Assembly (NCBI GenBank): GCA_045645905.1 | Contig: JAZRJT010000022.1 | Span: 1-48,137 of the forward strand | Source of the DNA: SIG440 sp045645905 | Lineage (GTDB): Bacteria > Bacillota > Clostridia > Monoglobales > Monoglobaceae | Direction: 5' to 3' | DNA length: 48,137 nt | Shown here: one piece after another, positions 39,852-48,137 of the stretch | Layout of the letters: each line of letters opens with the position of its first letter | Position numbering within the stretch: the first letter of the stretch is position 1 | Program-made: the position numbers and the translations under genes | Notes under the pieces: generated by a model | What the model was told of the DNA's origin: nothing | Database searches by the model: none | What the model saw: the letters and a program-made list of their open reading frames with translations, nothing else

Positions 39852-40307
39852 ATGCGTTGTTTATTTTGTGGTCATCTTGAAAGTAAGGTAATTGATTCAC
39901 GTTCAACCGAGGAAGGCACAACAATTCGCCGCCGCAGAGAGTGTTTAGAGTGCGGAAAGCGATTTACTACATACGAAAAAATCGAGACAATTCCAATGAT
40001 TGTTGTCAAAAAGGACGGTCTGCGCGAAACCTGGGACAGAGATAAGGTATTAAACGGAATCTTGCGTGCCTGTGAAAAGCGCCCCGTGACACTAGCTGAT
40101 ATTGAAAAGCTGATTGACGATGTTGAGGCAAAGCTTTATAATATGCTGGAGCGCGAGGTTACATCCGAGAGAATCGGTGAAATGGTTATGGAACGCCTGA
40201 AAGAGCTTGACGATATCGCATATGTAAGATTTGCATCGGTATATCGTCAGTTTAAGGACATAAATTCCTTTATGGATGAGCTTGCCAAAATTATAAAAAA
40301 GGCTTGA
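39852..40307 (+). CDS. nrdR: transcriptional repressor NrdR
   Basis: ATP/dATP-sensing repressor of ribonucleotide reductase genes. The 151 residues start with the zinc ribbon MRCLFCGHLESKVIDSR (Cys3, Cys6) and CLECGKRF (Cys31, Cys34), then an ATP-cone domain beginning IVVKKDGLRETWDRDKV. I chose ATG 39852; the frame is open upstream but the zinc ribbon always forms the N-terminus. TTGGAG lies upstream. No nrd genes are in the window. Confidence 0.96.
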   Translation: MRCLFCGHLESKVIDSRSTEEGTTIRRRRECLECGKRFTTYEKIETIPMIVVKKDGLRETWDRDKVLNGILRACEKRPVTLADIEKLIDDVEAKLYNMLEREVTSERIGEMVMERLKELDDIAYVRFASVYRQFKDINSFMDELAKIIKKA

Positions 40308-40332
40308 CATTACAGGGATTTTGTGTTATTAT
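40304..40332 (+). promoter_or_regulatory. sigma-A type promoter of the rimP-nusA-infB operon
   Basis: TTGACA (40304-40309), 17-bp spacer, TATTAT (40327-40332). The -35 contains the nrdR stop codon TGA. Confidence 0.85.
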
Positions 40333-40356
40333 TGGTATAACGTAATATGGTATTCG

Positions 40357-40383
40357 AAAGAGTGAGGCAAACCTCACTCTTTT
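40357..40383 (+). promoter_or_regulatory. leader hairpin of the rimP-nusA operon
   Basis: AAAGAGTGAGG and CCTCACTCTTT, 11 perfect pairs around a 4-nt loop, about 18 nt after the predicted transcription start and about 50 nt before rimP. Only four T follow, so it is a weak terminator at best. It may be a pause or attenuation site; the operon encodes NusA, which acts on such hairpins. Confidence 0.5.
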
Positions 40384-40431
40384 ATGTTACAGGGAGAGGT
40401 TTTTGATTAACGCAAATAAAAGGAGGATATA

Positions 40432-40896
40432 ATGGCATATTCAAAGATTGAAAAATTGATTATTGAAATGGCAACACCCATTGCCGAAGCAAATTCCTGC
40501 TATATTTATGATGTGGAATATGTTAAAGAAGGCGGTGCCTGGTATTTAAGGGTTTATGCCGATAAGGAAGATGGCGGAATTTCAATTGACGAGTGCGAAG
40601 TTATTAACCGTGCTTTGGGGAATGAGCTTGACAAGGCTGATACAATCCGTGAAAACTATATTCTTGAGGTATCATCACCGGGAATTGAGCGAAAGCTTAA
40701 AACTCCCGGGCATTTTATGAAATACATCGGGCGTACAGTTGACATCGGGCTTTATAAGGCGATTGACGGCAGCAAAATACTGACAGGAGAGCTGACAAGC
40801 TATGAAGACGACAGCTTTACCGTAAAGATTGACGAAAATGAAACAAAGCTTGCCGTTAGCGATACTACTTTTGTAAAATTACACTTTGATTTTTAA
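40432..40896 (+). CDS. rimP: ribosome maturation factor RimP
   Basis: Helps assemble the 30S subunit around S12. The 154 residues show the N-terminal alpha/beta domain with YDVEYVKEGGAWYLRVYADKE and the C-terminal SH3-like domain after YILEVSSPGIERKLKTPGHF, the family's most conserved motif. AAAGGAGG lies 6 bp before ATG 40432. First gene of the nusA operon. Confidence 0.95.
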   Translation: MAYSKIEKLIIEMATPIAEANSCYIYDVEYVKEGGAWYLRVYADKEDGGISIDECEVINRALGNELDKADTIRENYILEVSSPGIERKLKTPGHFMKYIGRTVDIGLYKAIDGSKILTGELTSYEDDSFTVKIDENETKLAVSDTTFVKLHFDF

Positions 40897-40930
40897 ATAA
40901 ATATTAAAAAGGATTGGAGAGATTAAAAAA

Positions 40931-41965
40931 ATGAGTGCAGAGTTATTTTTGTTATTAGATGAAATCGAAAAGGAAAAAGGCATAAGCCGTGACGTTATTA
41001 TTGATGCTCTCAGCGGTGCATTGCTCAGCGCATACAAAAAGAATTTTGGTGCTGTTCAGGACGCTAAGGTGATTATCGACGAAGAAACAGGCGAAATTAA
41101 GGTTTATGCAAGACGAAACATCGTTGAAGAGGTAGAGGACAGAGAATGTGAAATCTCGGTTGAAGATGCAAAAAAGATTGATGTAAGATATGAAGCAGGC
41201 GATGTTTTGGAGTCAGAGGTTACACCTGCTGCATTCGGAAGAATTGCGGCACAGACAGCACGTCAGGTTGTTTTGCAGAGAATTCGTGAGGCAGAGCGTG
41301 AAAAGGCGTTTGATGAATTTTCTGACCGCGAAAACGACATTATGACTGCAACGGTAAGAAAGATTGACCGCCGCAACATTATGCTTGAAATCGGGGATAC
41401 AGAATCTGTTCTTATGCCCAACGAGCAGGTGAAGAATGACAACTACAAGCCCGGTGCAAAGTATAAGGTGTTTGTGGTTGAGGTTGCAAATTCGGTTAAG
41501 GGTGTGCATTTGATGGTTTCACGTTCGCATCCGGGTCTTGTGCGCCGTTTATTTGAGCTTGAGGTTCCTGAAATTAAAAAGGGTATTATTGAAATCAAGG
41601 GTCTTACACGTGAGCCCGGCTCAAGAAGTAAGATTGCAGTACATTCTACAATGGATGGTGTTGACCCTGTTGGAACCTGTATCGGACCAAAGGGTATGAG
41701 AGTTCAGGCAGTCATCGATGAGCTCCACGGTGAAAAGATTGATATTATAAGATACAGTGACGACCCTGCAGAATACATTACACAAGCACTCAGCCCAGCA
41801 AAGGTTGTGTCAATTACAGTTGATGAAGAAAAGAAAATGTGCAGCGTTATTGTTCCTGCAGACCAGCTTTCGCTTGCTATTGGCAAGGAAGGTCAGAATG
41901 CACGTCTTGCAGCACGTCTTACCGGCTGGAAGATTGACCTTAAGCCCGAAAGCACAGAGGAGTAA
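40931..41965 (+). CDS. nusA: transcription termination/antitermination protein NusA
   Basis: Binds RNA polymerase and modulates pausing, termination and antitermination. The 344 residues have the N-terminal polymerase-binding domain, the S1 domain (about 135-200, NDIMTATVRKIDRRNIMLEI), KH1 around REPGSRSKIAVHSTMDGVDPVGTCIGPKGMRV and KH2 ending LAIGKEGQNARLAARLTGWKI. As in other Firmicutes the C-terminal acidic repeats of E. coli NusA are absent. Confidence 0.96.
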   Translation: MSAELFLLLDEIEKEKGISRDVIIDALSGALLSAYKKNFGAVQDAKVIIDEETGEIKVYARRNIVEEVEDRECEISVEDAKKIDVRYEAGDVLESEVTPAAFGRIAAQTARQVVLQRIREAEREKAFDEFSDRENDIMTATVRKIDRRNIMLEIGDTESVLMPNEQVKNDNYKPGAKYKVFVVEVANSVKGVHLMVSRSHPGLVRRLFELEVPEIKKGIIEIKGLTREPGSRSKIAVHSTMDGVDPVGTCIGPKGMRVQAVIDELHGEKIDIIRYSDDPAEYITQALSPAKVVSITVDEEKKMCSVIVPADQLSLAIGKEGQNARLAARLTGWKIDLKPESTEE

Positions 41966-41972
41966 TTGATTT

Positions 41973-42224
41973 ATGAAGCTACAGCGTATGTGTGCAGTCT
42001 GCAGAGAGGTTAAAGGAAAAGACGCATTTATCAGGATTGTAAAACAGAAGGATAATGTTTTACTTGACCTTACCGGAAAGCAGGCGGGCAGAGGTGCGTA
42101 TATCTGCATCGAGGGCGGATGTATAGAGAAAGCACGCAAGGTAAGGGCGATAGAGAGGAGTCTTTCGTGCAAGGTAGAGCCTGAGGTATATGATGCTTTG
42201 GAGGCGATGCACAGTGGCAGATAA
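41973..42224 (+). CDS. rnpM: RNase P modulator RnpM (YlxR)
   Basis: 83-residue RNA-binding protein; the family was recently linked to inhibition of RNase P in Bacillus. QRMCAVCREVKGKDAFIRIV supplies the Cys pair, and GRGAYICIEGGCIEKA is the diagnostic motif. It lies 7 bp after nusA, with GAGGAG at the nusA end as ribosome binding site. Conserved place between nusA and the L7Ae-like gene. Confidence 0.93.
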   Translation: MKLQRMCAVCREVKGKDAFIRIVKQKDNVLLDLTGKQAGRGAYICIEGGCIEKARKVRAIERSLSCKVEPEVYDALEAMHSGR

Positions 42225-42531
42225 TGAGAAGTTTTTCAGGATGCTTGGACTTGCCGCCCGAATGCGTGGGTTGGCCTTTGGTGAGGGGGCTGTAAAAGAT
42301 GCGATAAAAGCAGGCAAGGCATATCTTGTGATTGTGGCGTCTGATGCATCTGAAAACACAAAAAAGAAATTTAGAAACAGTTGCGGATTTTATTCGGCAA
42401 AGCTGGTTGAATACAGCGATAAAATTACACTTGGCAGGTACACCGGACGTGAATTTGCGGTGGTGCTTGCGGTGATGAACCAGGGAATTGCAAAAGAACT
42501 GTTAAAATGCCTTGGGGATATGATTGAGTAG
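42214..42531 (+). CDS. L7Ae-like ribosomal protein YlxQ
   Basis: 105 residues of the L7Ae/L30e fold, expected to bind kink-turn RNA. KFFRMLGLAARMRGLAFGEGAV, AYLVIVASDAS and the C-terminal half match YlxQ (RplGA-like). GTG 42214 has GGAGG 9 bp upstream and overlaps the end of rnpM by 11 bp. An in-frame ATG further upstream lies inside rnpM. Confidence 0.9.
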   Translation: MADNEKFFRMLGLAARMRGLAFGEGAVKDAIKAGKAYLVIVASDASENTKKKFRNSCGFYSAKLVEYSDKITLGRYTGREFAVVLAVMNQGIAKELLKCLGDMIE

Positions 42532-42567
42532 TCAGGTTGGAATACGCCAACAGAAAGGGGAAGAATT

Positions 42568-44871
42568 ATGACAAAAATTAAAGCATATGAACTTTCAAAG
42601 GGGTTTGTAGGAATTCCCGGCAAGGAGCTTGTTAAAATTCTTAGTGATTACGGTATTTCCGAAAAGAGCCATATGAGTGCTCTTGACGAAAGAGAGCTTG
42701 ATATTATTTTTGAATATGTTACGCAAAGAAATCAGGTGGAGGATTTTTCTGCATTGTTTGCTGATGTTCCCGCAGTGGAGCCTGTAAAAGAGGAGAAAAA
42801 GAGCGAGACTACTACAGATAAAGCGGCGGTTGAAGAGCCTGATGTAGAGAAAAAGCCTGCTGAAAAGATAGAGTCAGAGGGCGGCTTTGCAAGTGATGCT
42901 CCTGCCCGTAAGACACGTGTGGTTGATACCCGTGCAAACAATGTTGACCTTGAGCGTCTGGATAACGAAAGACTTGAAGAGCTTGTTCCCGAGAACGTAA
43001 AAAGTCAGGGCGGCGGCAAGCAGAAAATTAAAACCGGCAACAAAAAGAGTAAGCTTGTTAAGGAAAAGCAAGACCCCAAGGCTTTTGAAAAGGTTTCTAA
43101 AAAAGAAAAGAAGCAGGAGGCACTGGTAGTGCTTGTTCCTGATTCAATTACTGTGGGCGAATTGGCAGAACGTCTTGAAAAAGCGTCCACCGAGGTTATT
43201 AAAAAACTGATGATGCTTGGTATTATGGCATCTGTTAACGAAAGTCTTGACTTTGATACAGCATCATTAATTGTGGAAGATTTTGGTGCTAAGGTTGAAA
43301 AGGAAATAATTCTGACAGAAGAGGATAAACTGTTTAATGACATTGAAGATTCACCCGAGTCACTGGTATCACGTTCGCCCGTTGTAGTTGTAATGGGTCA
43401 CGTTGACCATGGTAAGACCTCACTTCTTGACACTATCAGGAATTCAAACGTAACCGAAGGTGAGTTTGGCGGAATTACACAGCATATCGGTGCTTACCGT
43501 GTTCGTGTAAACGACAAAAAGATTACCTTCCTTGATACCCCCGGACACGAGGCGTTTACTGCAATGCGTGCCCGCGGTGCGTTGGTTACAGATATTGCAA
43601 TCCTTGTTGTTGCGGCTGATGACGGTATTATGCCCCAGACAATCGAGGCTATTAATCACGCAAAGGCGGCAAATGTTTCAATAATTGTTGCAATCAACAA
43701 AATCGATAAAGAAGGCGCAAACCCTGACAGAGTACGTCAGGAGCTGACTGAGCACGGTCTTGTTCCTGAAGAATGGGGCGGCGATACAATCTGTGTTGAG
43801 GTTTCAGCAAAGAAGAAGATTAACATTGACGGACTTCTTGATATGGTTCTTCTTGTTGCTGAAATGAAGGAGCTTAAGGCTAACCCCAACCGTATGGCAA
43901 AGGGTACAGTTATTGAGGCTCAGCTTGATAAGGGCAGAGGCCCTGTGGCAACCCTGCTTGTACAGAACGGAACACTCAAGGTTGGTGACATTGTTGTTGC
44001 CGGTACTGCTGTGGGCAGAGTGCGTGCAATGAATGACGATAAGGGTAAGGCTATAAAGAAGGCAGGCCCTTCAATTCCTGTTGAGATTTTGGGTCTTTCA
44101 GAAGTTCCTGACGGCGGCGACGTGTTTTATGCTGTTGAGGACGAAAGAAAGGCAAGAGAAGTAGTTGAAGCAAGAAAGTTCAAGGCAAAGCAGGAGGCAC
44201 AAAAGGCAAGTCAGACTGTATCCCTTGAAAACCTCTTTGAACACATTGAAGCAGGTAAGATGAAAGACCTGAACATCATTGTTAAAGCAGACGTTCAGGG
44301 CTCGGTTGAGGCTGTTCGTCAGTCACTTGAAAGAATTACAAATGAGGAAGTCCGTGTTAATGTTATTCATGGCGCAGTTGGTGCGGTTACCGAATCTGAC
44401 GTTATGCTTGCAAGTGCTTCAAATGCCATTATTGTTGGATTTAATGTTCGTCCTACACCCGGTGCAACTGTTGCGGCGGCAAGCTCGGAGGTTGATATCC
44501 GTCTTTACAGAGTAATTTATGATGCAATCGAGGATATCGAGGCGGCTATGAAGGGTATGCTTGCTCCTAAATTCCGCGAGGCTATTACCGGCCACGTTGA
44601 AATCAGAACAACATTTAAGGTTTCAGGTGTTGGTACAATCGGCGGTGCATATGTTACCGACGGTAAGGTTCAGCGTAACAGCCTTGTTCGTATTGTTCGT
44701 GACGGTATTGTTATTCACGAAGGCGAGCTCGCGTCACTTAAGAGATTTAAGGATGATGTTAAAGAAGTTGCCAGCGGTTATGAGTGCGGTATCAGTATTG
44801 AAAAGTTCAATGACATAAAGGAAGGCGATATTGTCGAGGTTTATGTTATGGAACAGATTCAACCACAGTAA
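42568..44871 (+). CDS. infB: translation initiation factor IF-2
   Basis: GTPase that brings initiator tRNA to the 30S subunit. The 767 residues have an IF2_N domain (about 1-55, KIKAYELSKGFVGIPGKELVKIL), a charged variable linker (about 70-185), a second IF2_N domain, and the G domain with GHVDHGKT (277-284), DTPGHEAF and NKIDKEGANPDR. Domains II, III and the C-terminal tRNA-binding domain end in KEGDIVEVYVMEQI. Internal start sites, as for IF2-2/3 in E. coli, cannot be judged. AAAGGGG lies 7 bp before the ATG. Confidence 0.97.
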   Translation: MTKIKAYELSKGFVGIPGKELVKILSDYGISEKSHMSALDERELDIIFEYVTQRNQVEDFSALFADVPAVEPVKEEKKSETTTDKAAVEEPDVEKKPAEKIESEGGFASDAPARKTRVVDTRANNVDLERLDNERLEELVPENVKSQGGGKQKIKTGNKKSKLVKEKQDPKAFEKVSKKEKKQEALVVLVPDSITVGELAERLEKASTEVIKKLMMLGIMASVNESLDFDTASLIVEDFGAKVEKEIILTEEDKLFNDIEDSPESLVSRSPVVVVMGHVDHGKTSLLDTIRNSNVTEGEFGGITQHIGAYRVRVNDKKITFLDTPGHEAFTAMRARGALVTDIAILVVAADDGIMPQTIEAINHAKAANVSIIVAINKIDKEGANPDRVRQELTEHGLVPEEWGGDTICVEVSAKKKINIDGLLDMVLLVAEMKELKANPNRMAKGTVIEAQLDKGRGPVATLLVQNGTLKVGDIVVAGTAVGRVRAMNDDKGKAIKKAGPSIPVEILGLSEVPDGGDVFYAVEDERKAREVVEARKFKAKQEAQKASQTVSLENLFEHIEAGKMKDLNIIVKADVQGSVEAVRQSLERITNEEVRVNVIHGAVGAVTESDVMLASASNAIIVGFNVRPTPGATVAAASSEVDIRLYRVIYDAIEDIEAAMKGMLAPKFREAITGHVEIRTTFKVSGVGTIGGAYVTDGKVQRNSLVRIVRDGIVIHEGELASLKRFKDDVKEVASGYECGISIEKFNDIKEGDIVEVYVMEQIQPQ

Positions 44872-44906
44872 AACAACGTTTTATGGTGGTTGAGAGAAGA
44901 GAGAAT

Positions 44907-44998
44907 AGTGAACAGAGAAGAGAAAAGGTAAAATCGCAGGGCGATTTTGTTCCATTCAAATGCGGAGCATTTGTACCATTTCTTTTCACTTTTCATTC
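44907..44998 (+). repeat. MITE-like inverted-repeat element between infB and rbfA
   Basis: Imperfect terminal inverted repeats (AGTGAACAGAGAAG-AGAAAAGGTA on the left; TACCATTTCT-TTTCACTTTTCATT on the right, about 18 of 24 positions matching) enclose two perfect hairpins: AAAATCGC with GCGATTTT (44930-44948) and CAAATGC with GCATTTG (44957-44973). The purine-rich left and TTCACTT-rich right arms are unlike coding neighbours. It lies mid-operon in a 184-bp gap. Confidence 0.55.
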
Positions 44999-45055
44999 TT
45001 CACTTTTCACTTTGCTGTCCGGAGGGAAAAACAAAGTCAGAAAGGTGGTTTAGTT

Positions 45056-45397
45056 ATGCCTGCATATAACAGAATAGACAGAATTTCGGAAGAAGTAAAA
45101 CGCGAGCTGAGTATGGTTATCCGCGAGCTTAAGGACCCGAGACTCGGCAAGGCGGTAGTTTCGGTTGTAAATGTAAATGTCACAAAGGACCTTAAGTTTG
45201 CCAAGGCTTATATCAGCGTTCTTGGCAAGGAGGATATACAGACGGGTGCTATGGATGCTTTGAGGAGTGCATCCGGATTTATCCGCAAGGAGATTGGCAG
45301 GAGAATTAATCTGCGAAATACTCCTGAATTTACTTTTGTGCTTGATAATTCCATTGAATATGGAGCACATATTAACGAGGTATTGAAAAAACTATAA
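45056..45397 (+). CDS. rbfA: ribosome-binding factor A
   Basis: 30S maturation factor with a KH-like fold. The 113 residues include NRIDRISEEVKRELSMVI, ELKDPRL, VTKDLKFAKAYISVLG and RTPEFTF-like LRNTPEFTFVLDNSIEYGAHI. I chose ATG 45056, with AAGGTGG 8 bp upstream. The frame upstream is repeat-element sequence. Confidence 0.96.
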   Translation: MPAYNRIDRISEEVKRELSMVIRELKDPRLGKAVVSVVNVNVTKDLKFAKAYISVLGKEDIQTGAMDALRSASGFIRKEIGRRINLRNTPEFTFVLDNSIEYGAHINEVLKKL

Positions 45398-45413
45398 ACC
45401 GTGGAGCGTGATT

Positions 45414-46358
45414 ATGATGAATACTGTAATTGACAAAATTAAAAATGCAAGCTGTATTGCAATATTTAATCACGAAAGTCCCGACGGAGATGCGCTGGGC
45501 AGTGCTTATGCCCTGAAGCTGATTCTTATTGCAATGGGCAAAAGGGCAGAGGTCTTTTTGCGTGAGGGCGATGAGAATATCAGGGAGTACAAGCTATTGA
45601 AGGGAACAGAAAGCTGCGGCCTTGAAATTGATGACTGTGATTTGAAAATTGCGGTTGACTGTGCCGATTTTAAAAGGATTGGCGACATTAAAGAAAAGTT
45701 TTGCGGAAGTACCGCAGCGATTGACCACCATATGACTCATGTAGAGTTTGCAGATGCCACGTATGTTGATGCCAATGCACCTGCGACGGGTGAGATAATA
45801 TATGATTTTGCGGTTGCACTGGGTGTTGATTTGACACCTGATATTGCCAATAATCTTTATATGGCAATTACCTGTGATACGGGAAGCTTTAAGTATTCAT
45901 CAACAACGCCAAAGACTCATATGGTGGCGGCAAAGCTGCTGGAGTGCGGAGCTGATGTGGGCGAGCTTTCAAAGCAGATTTTTGACACCAAAAGCCTAGG
46001 ATTTCTTCGGGCGTACAGACGCGGAATTGATAACCTTGAAATGTTTGAGGATGGGAAAATTGCGGTTCTTGTAATAACCGAAAAGGATTTTGAAGAGCTT
46101 GGCGTTGATGAGAAAATCATAGACGGAATTGTAGAACTTCCGCGAGCGGTTGAAGGTGCTTTGGTTGGTGCTTACATCCGTGAACGGTCAAAAGATGAGT
46201 TTAAGGTGAGCCTTCGTTCAAACAGTGATGTTGATGTGGCAAAGGTGGCGGTTGCCTTTGGCGGCGGCGGACATAAAAACGCAAGCGGTTTTTTGATGAA
46301 AAAGCCTCTTGAAGATGTTAAAAAAGAGATTGTTGCAGAGTTAATCAAGCAGTTTTAA
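45414..46358 (+). CDS. nrnA: bifunctional oligoribonuclease and PAP phosphatase NrnA (DHH family)
   Basis: DHH-DHHA1 phosphoesterase degrading short oligoribonucleotides and 3'-phosphoadenosine 5'-phosphate. The 314 residues have NHESPDGDALGS (19-30), VDCADF, IDHHMTHVEF with DHH at 104-106, and the C-terminal substrate motif GGGGHKNASG (283-292). GGAG lies 7 bp before ATG 45414. It sits between rbfA and truB as in many Firmicutes. Confidence 0.94.
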   Translation: MMNTVIDKIKNASCIAIFNHESPDGDALGSAYALKLILIAMGKRAEVFLREGDENIREYKLLKGTESCGLEIDDCDLKIAVDCADFKRIGDIKEKFCGSTAAIDHHMTHVEFADATYVDANAPATGEIIYDFAVALGVDLTPDIANNLYMAITCDTGSFKYSSTTPKTHMVAAKLLECGADVGELSKQIFDTKSLGFLRAYRRGIDNLEMFEDGKIAVLVITEKDFEELGVDEKIIDGIVELPRAVEGALVGAYIRERSKDEFKVSLRSNSDVDVAKVAVAFGGGGHKNASGFLMKKPLEDVKKEIVAELIKQF

Positions 46359-46370
46359 GGAATAGATTAT

Positions 46371-47252
46371 ATGGACGGAATAGTTAATGTAAACAAGCCG
46401 TTGGGGATAACCTCTCACGATGTTGTTTACAGATTAAGAAAAATTTTGAATATCAAAAAGATAGGACATACGGGAACCCTTGACCCTGAGGCTTCGGGGG
46501 TTCTTCCTATGTGTGTGGGCAAGGGTACCAAAATGGCTGAGTATCTGACGGCAGCAGACAAGCAGTATATGGCAAGGCTGCAGCTTGGGGCCTTCACTGA
46601 TACACAGGATGCATCAGGTGAAATTACAGAAAGCTTTGATGTTTGTGTTACCGAGGAGCAGATTTGTGATGCGGTGAAAAAGTTTATTGGTGAGATTACA
46701 CAGATTCCGCCAATGTATTCGGCAATCAAAATTGACGGCAAAAAGCTTTATGAGCTAGCCCGTGAGGGTAAAACTGTTGAGCGTGAGCCGAGAAAAATTA
46801 CAATCAGCAATATAGAAATCAAGAAAATTGATTTAAAAAATAATACGGTTGATATGTTGGTTGACTGCTCAAAGGGCACATATATCCGTACACTGTGTAA
46901 TGATATCGGCGCAGAGCTTGGTTGCGGCGGACATATGTCGGCACTTAACCGCACAAAAAGTGGTAGGTTTGAGATTAACAAGGCATACACCCTTGAACAG
47001 ATTGAGGAAATGACAAAAGCAGAGGATTTCAGCTTTATGACACCTATAGGGGAGGCTCTTCCCGAGTATGAAAGAATTATTCTTGCCGAGAGAAACGCAA
47101 ACAGGGTGCGAAACGGCATAAAAATAACCGTCGGTGGTTTGCAGGAGGGCAGGATTTATCGTGTTTTTGATGAAAAAAACAATTTTTTAGCACTTGCACA
47201 GCAAAATGACGGACGGTTTGAGATAATTAAAAGCTTTTACGGCGGAGCCTGA
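46371..47252 (+). CDS. truB: tRNA pseudouridine(55) synthase
   Basis: Makes pseudouridine 55 in the T-loop of tRNAs. The 293 residues contain VNKPLGITSHDVV, the catalytic aspartate in GHTGTLDPEASG (Asp38), KQYMARLQLGAFTDTQDASG and CSKGTYIRTLCNDIG. The C-terminal PUA-like domain is short but present. It follows nrnA by 12 bp. Confidence 0.96.
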   Translation: MDGIVNVNKPLGITSHDVVYRLRKILNIKKIGHTGTLDPEASGVLPMCVGKGTKMAEYLTAADKQYMARLQLGAFTDTQDASGEITESFDVCVTEEQICDAVKKFIGEITQIPPMYSAIKIDGKKLYELAREGKTVEREPRKITISNIEIKKIDLKNNTVDMLVDCSKGTYIRTLCNDIGAELGCGGHMSALNRTKSGRFEINKAYTLEQIEEMTKAEDFSFMTPIGEALPEYERIILAERNANRVRNGIKITVGGLQEGRIYRVFDEKNNFLALAQQNDGRFEIIKSFYGGA

Positions 47253-47264
47253 TGGAGAGCGGAT

Positions 47265-48137
47265 ATGACTATTACAAACAGTACCCAACTGAAAAATTAT
47301 ATTAAAGACAAAAAGACCGCAGTTGCACTGGGGTCTTTTGATGCTTTGCACAAAGGTCATATTAAAGTTATAAAGGCTTGCATTGAGTATGCACGCAAAA
47401 ACCAACTTTTATCGCTGGTGCAGCTTGTTGAAATTCCAAATTCAAAACGAGTTAATACTCTTGAAAAGCGTCTTGGAATTCTTCGAGAAATGGGTGCAGA
47501 TATTATTGTAATTGAGGAATTCAGCCCTGAATTTAAAGAAGTTAAATATGATGCCTTTGTTGAGGAATATCTTGTCTGTCGGTATAATGCGGCGGCTGTG
47601 TTTTCGGGCGAGAATTATCGGTTTGGGTATATGGCAGAAGGTGATACACAAAAACTGATGACAGAGTGCAAAAAATTTGGAATTAGTGTATTTGTTTTGG
47701 ATTGTATACAGCTTGAAGGGGTGATTTCAAGCACAGAAATCCGAAAGTTTGTGGAGAATGGCGAGATGGAAAAAGCGGTAGAGTATATGGACAGGCCGTT
47801 TTCAATGTCGGGCAAGGTTGTGCACGGCAAAGCACTGGGCAGAAAATTGGGATTTCCCACGGCAAACATAGAAATTCCCGACGGGTTTGTAGTGCCACAA
47901 AGCGGTGTTTATGCGGCTGTGGCTGTGCTTGGCGGTGATAGATATTTTTCGGTTGCCAACATAGGAGCAAAACCTACGGTGAACGATAAAAAATCGAATA
48001 TTGAAACATATATTTTTGAGTTTAATGACGAAATATATGGCAATGAGATAGAGATTGAATTCTACAAAAAGCTGAGAGATATTAAAAAGTTTGAGAATAT
48101 AGATGAGCTTTCAAGGCAGATTGAACTGGATAAAAGA
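47265..48137 (+). CDS. ribF: bifunctional riboflavin kinase / FAD synthetase (3' end cut off by window)
   Basis: Makes FMN and then FAD. 291 codons are open to the window edge without a stop; the family is about 305-315 residues, so little is missing. The N-terminal nucleotidyltransferase has LGSFDALHKGH (the HxGH-type site) and the later ISSTEIRKFVENGEMEKA. The C-terminal flavokinase domain has GKVVHGKALGRKLGFPTANI and ANIGAKPTV. The N-terminal domain is somewhat divergent (FDALHKGH where FDGVHxGH is usual). ATG 47265 has GGAG upstream. FMN from this enzyme is needed by the covalently flavinylated Rnf subunits. Confidence 0.94.
   Translation, partial: MTITNSTQLKNYIKDKKTAVALGSFDALHKGHIKVIKACIEYARKNQLLSLVQLVEIPNSKRVNTLEKRLGILREMGADIIVIEEFSPEFKEVKYDAFVEEYLVCRYNAAAVFSGENYRFGYMAEGDTQKLMTECKKFGISVFVLDCIQLEGVISSTEIRKFVENGEMEKAVEYMDRPFSMSGKVVHGKALGRKLGFPTANIEIPDGFVVPQSGVYAAVAVLGGDRYFSVANIGAKPTVNDKKSNIETYIFEFNDEIYGNEIEIEFYKKLRDIKKFENIDELSRQIELDKR

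Noticed and set aside
1..48137. CRISPR arrays, tRNA or rRNA genes, integrases or transposases
   Set aside because: None seen: no regularly spaced direct repeats, no cloverleaf with GTTCRANNC arm in the gaps, and no recombinase-type ORF.

Overview
The window looks like chromosomal DNA from a low- to mid-GC, endospore-forming member of the Clostridia (Firmicutes). The evidence is a gerA-type germination operon, the rpmH-rnpA-yidD-yidC-jag cluster next to dnaA, strong AGGAGG ribosome binding sites, sigma-A type TTGACA/TATAAT promoters, a YycH/YycI-like pair, a six-gene Rnf complex and pyruvate,phosphate dikinase (both typical of anaerobes), and the firmicute rimP-nusA-ylxR-ylxQ-infB-rbfA-nrnA-truB-ribF operon. 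No phage, transposase, CRISPR, rRNA or tRNA gene is visible. I cannot name the genus.

Layout. 1-3.4 kb (minus): pyruvate,phosphate dikinase (cut by the window edge), tadA, and an HPr-like protein without the phosphorylatable histidine; their promoter overlaps the divergent promoter of mtaB. 4.8-8.7 kb (minus): gerA-gerB-gerC spore germinant receptor. 8.7-16.5 kb: a VanW/G5 wall protein, an amidase, a small exported protein, a yycH-yycI-like pair away from any walRK genes, a RhuM-family gene, and then an unusual structured leader in front of a secreted cohesin-domain protein. 16.6-18.8 kb: asnS and a TPR membrane protein. 18.9-24.7 kb (minus): argCJBRDF, glutamate to citrulline, with three ArgR-box-like sites around the argC promoter. 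24.8-27.5 kb (minus): jag, yidC, yidD, rnpA, rpmH. From 27.8 kb almost everything reads rightward: dnaA, mnmE, a DnaD-like protein, a DnaC/DnaI-like helicase loader, rnfCDGEAB, small membrane proteins, nrdR and the nusA-infB operon up to a truncated ribF.

How the genes work together. The arg operon carries its own repressor. Rnf couples ferredoxin and NAD to an ion gradient. The replication-initiation genes (dnaA, dnaD-like, dnaC/I-like) are clustered, but dnaN, recF and gyrB are absent and mnmE has moved to the other side of dnaA compared with Bacillus. The nusA operon joins transcription, translation initiation, ribosome and tRNA maturation and flavin synthesis.

Most interesting non-protein signals. 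(1) 15333-15590: a promoter whose predicted start falls on the first base of a 12-bp long-range helix. The helix encloses a 17-codon leader ORF with a perfect Shine-Dalgarno site, and a strong terminator follows just before the cohesin gene. This has the layout of a leader-peptide attenuator or a terminated small RNA. (2) 37136-37296: a dense set of hairpins plus a possible pseudoknot between rnfA and rnfB, reaching the rnfB ribosome binding site. (3) Tandem ARG boxes. (4) Two copies of one dispersed intergenic repeat and a MITE-like element inside operons.
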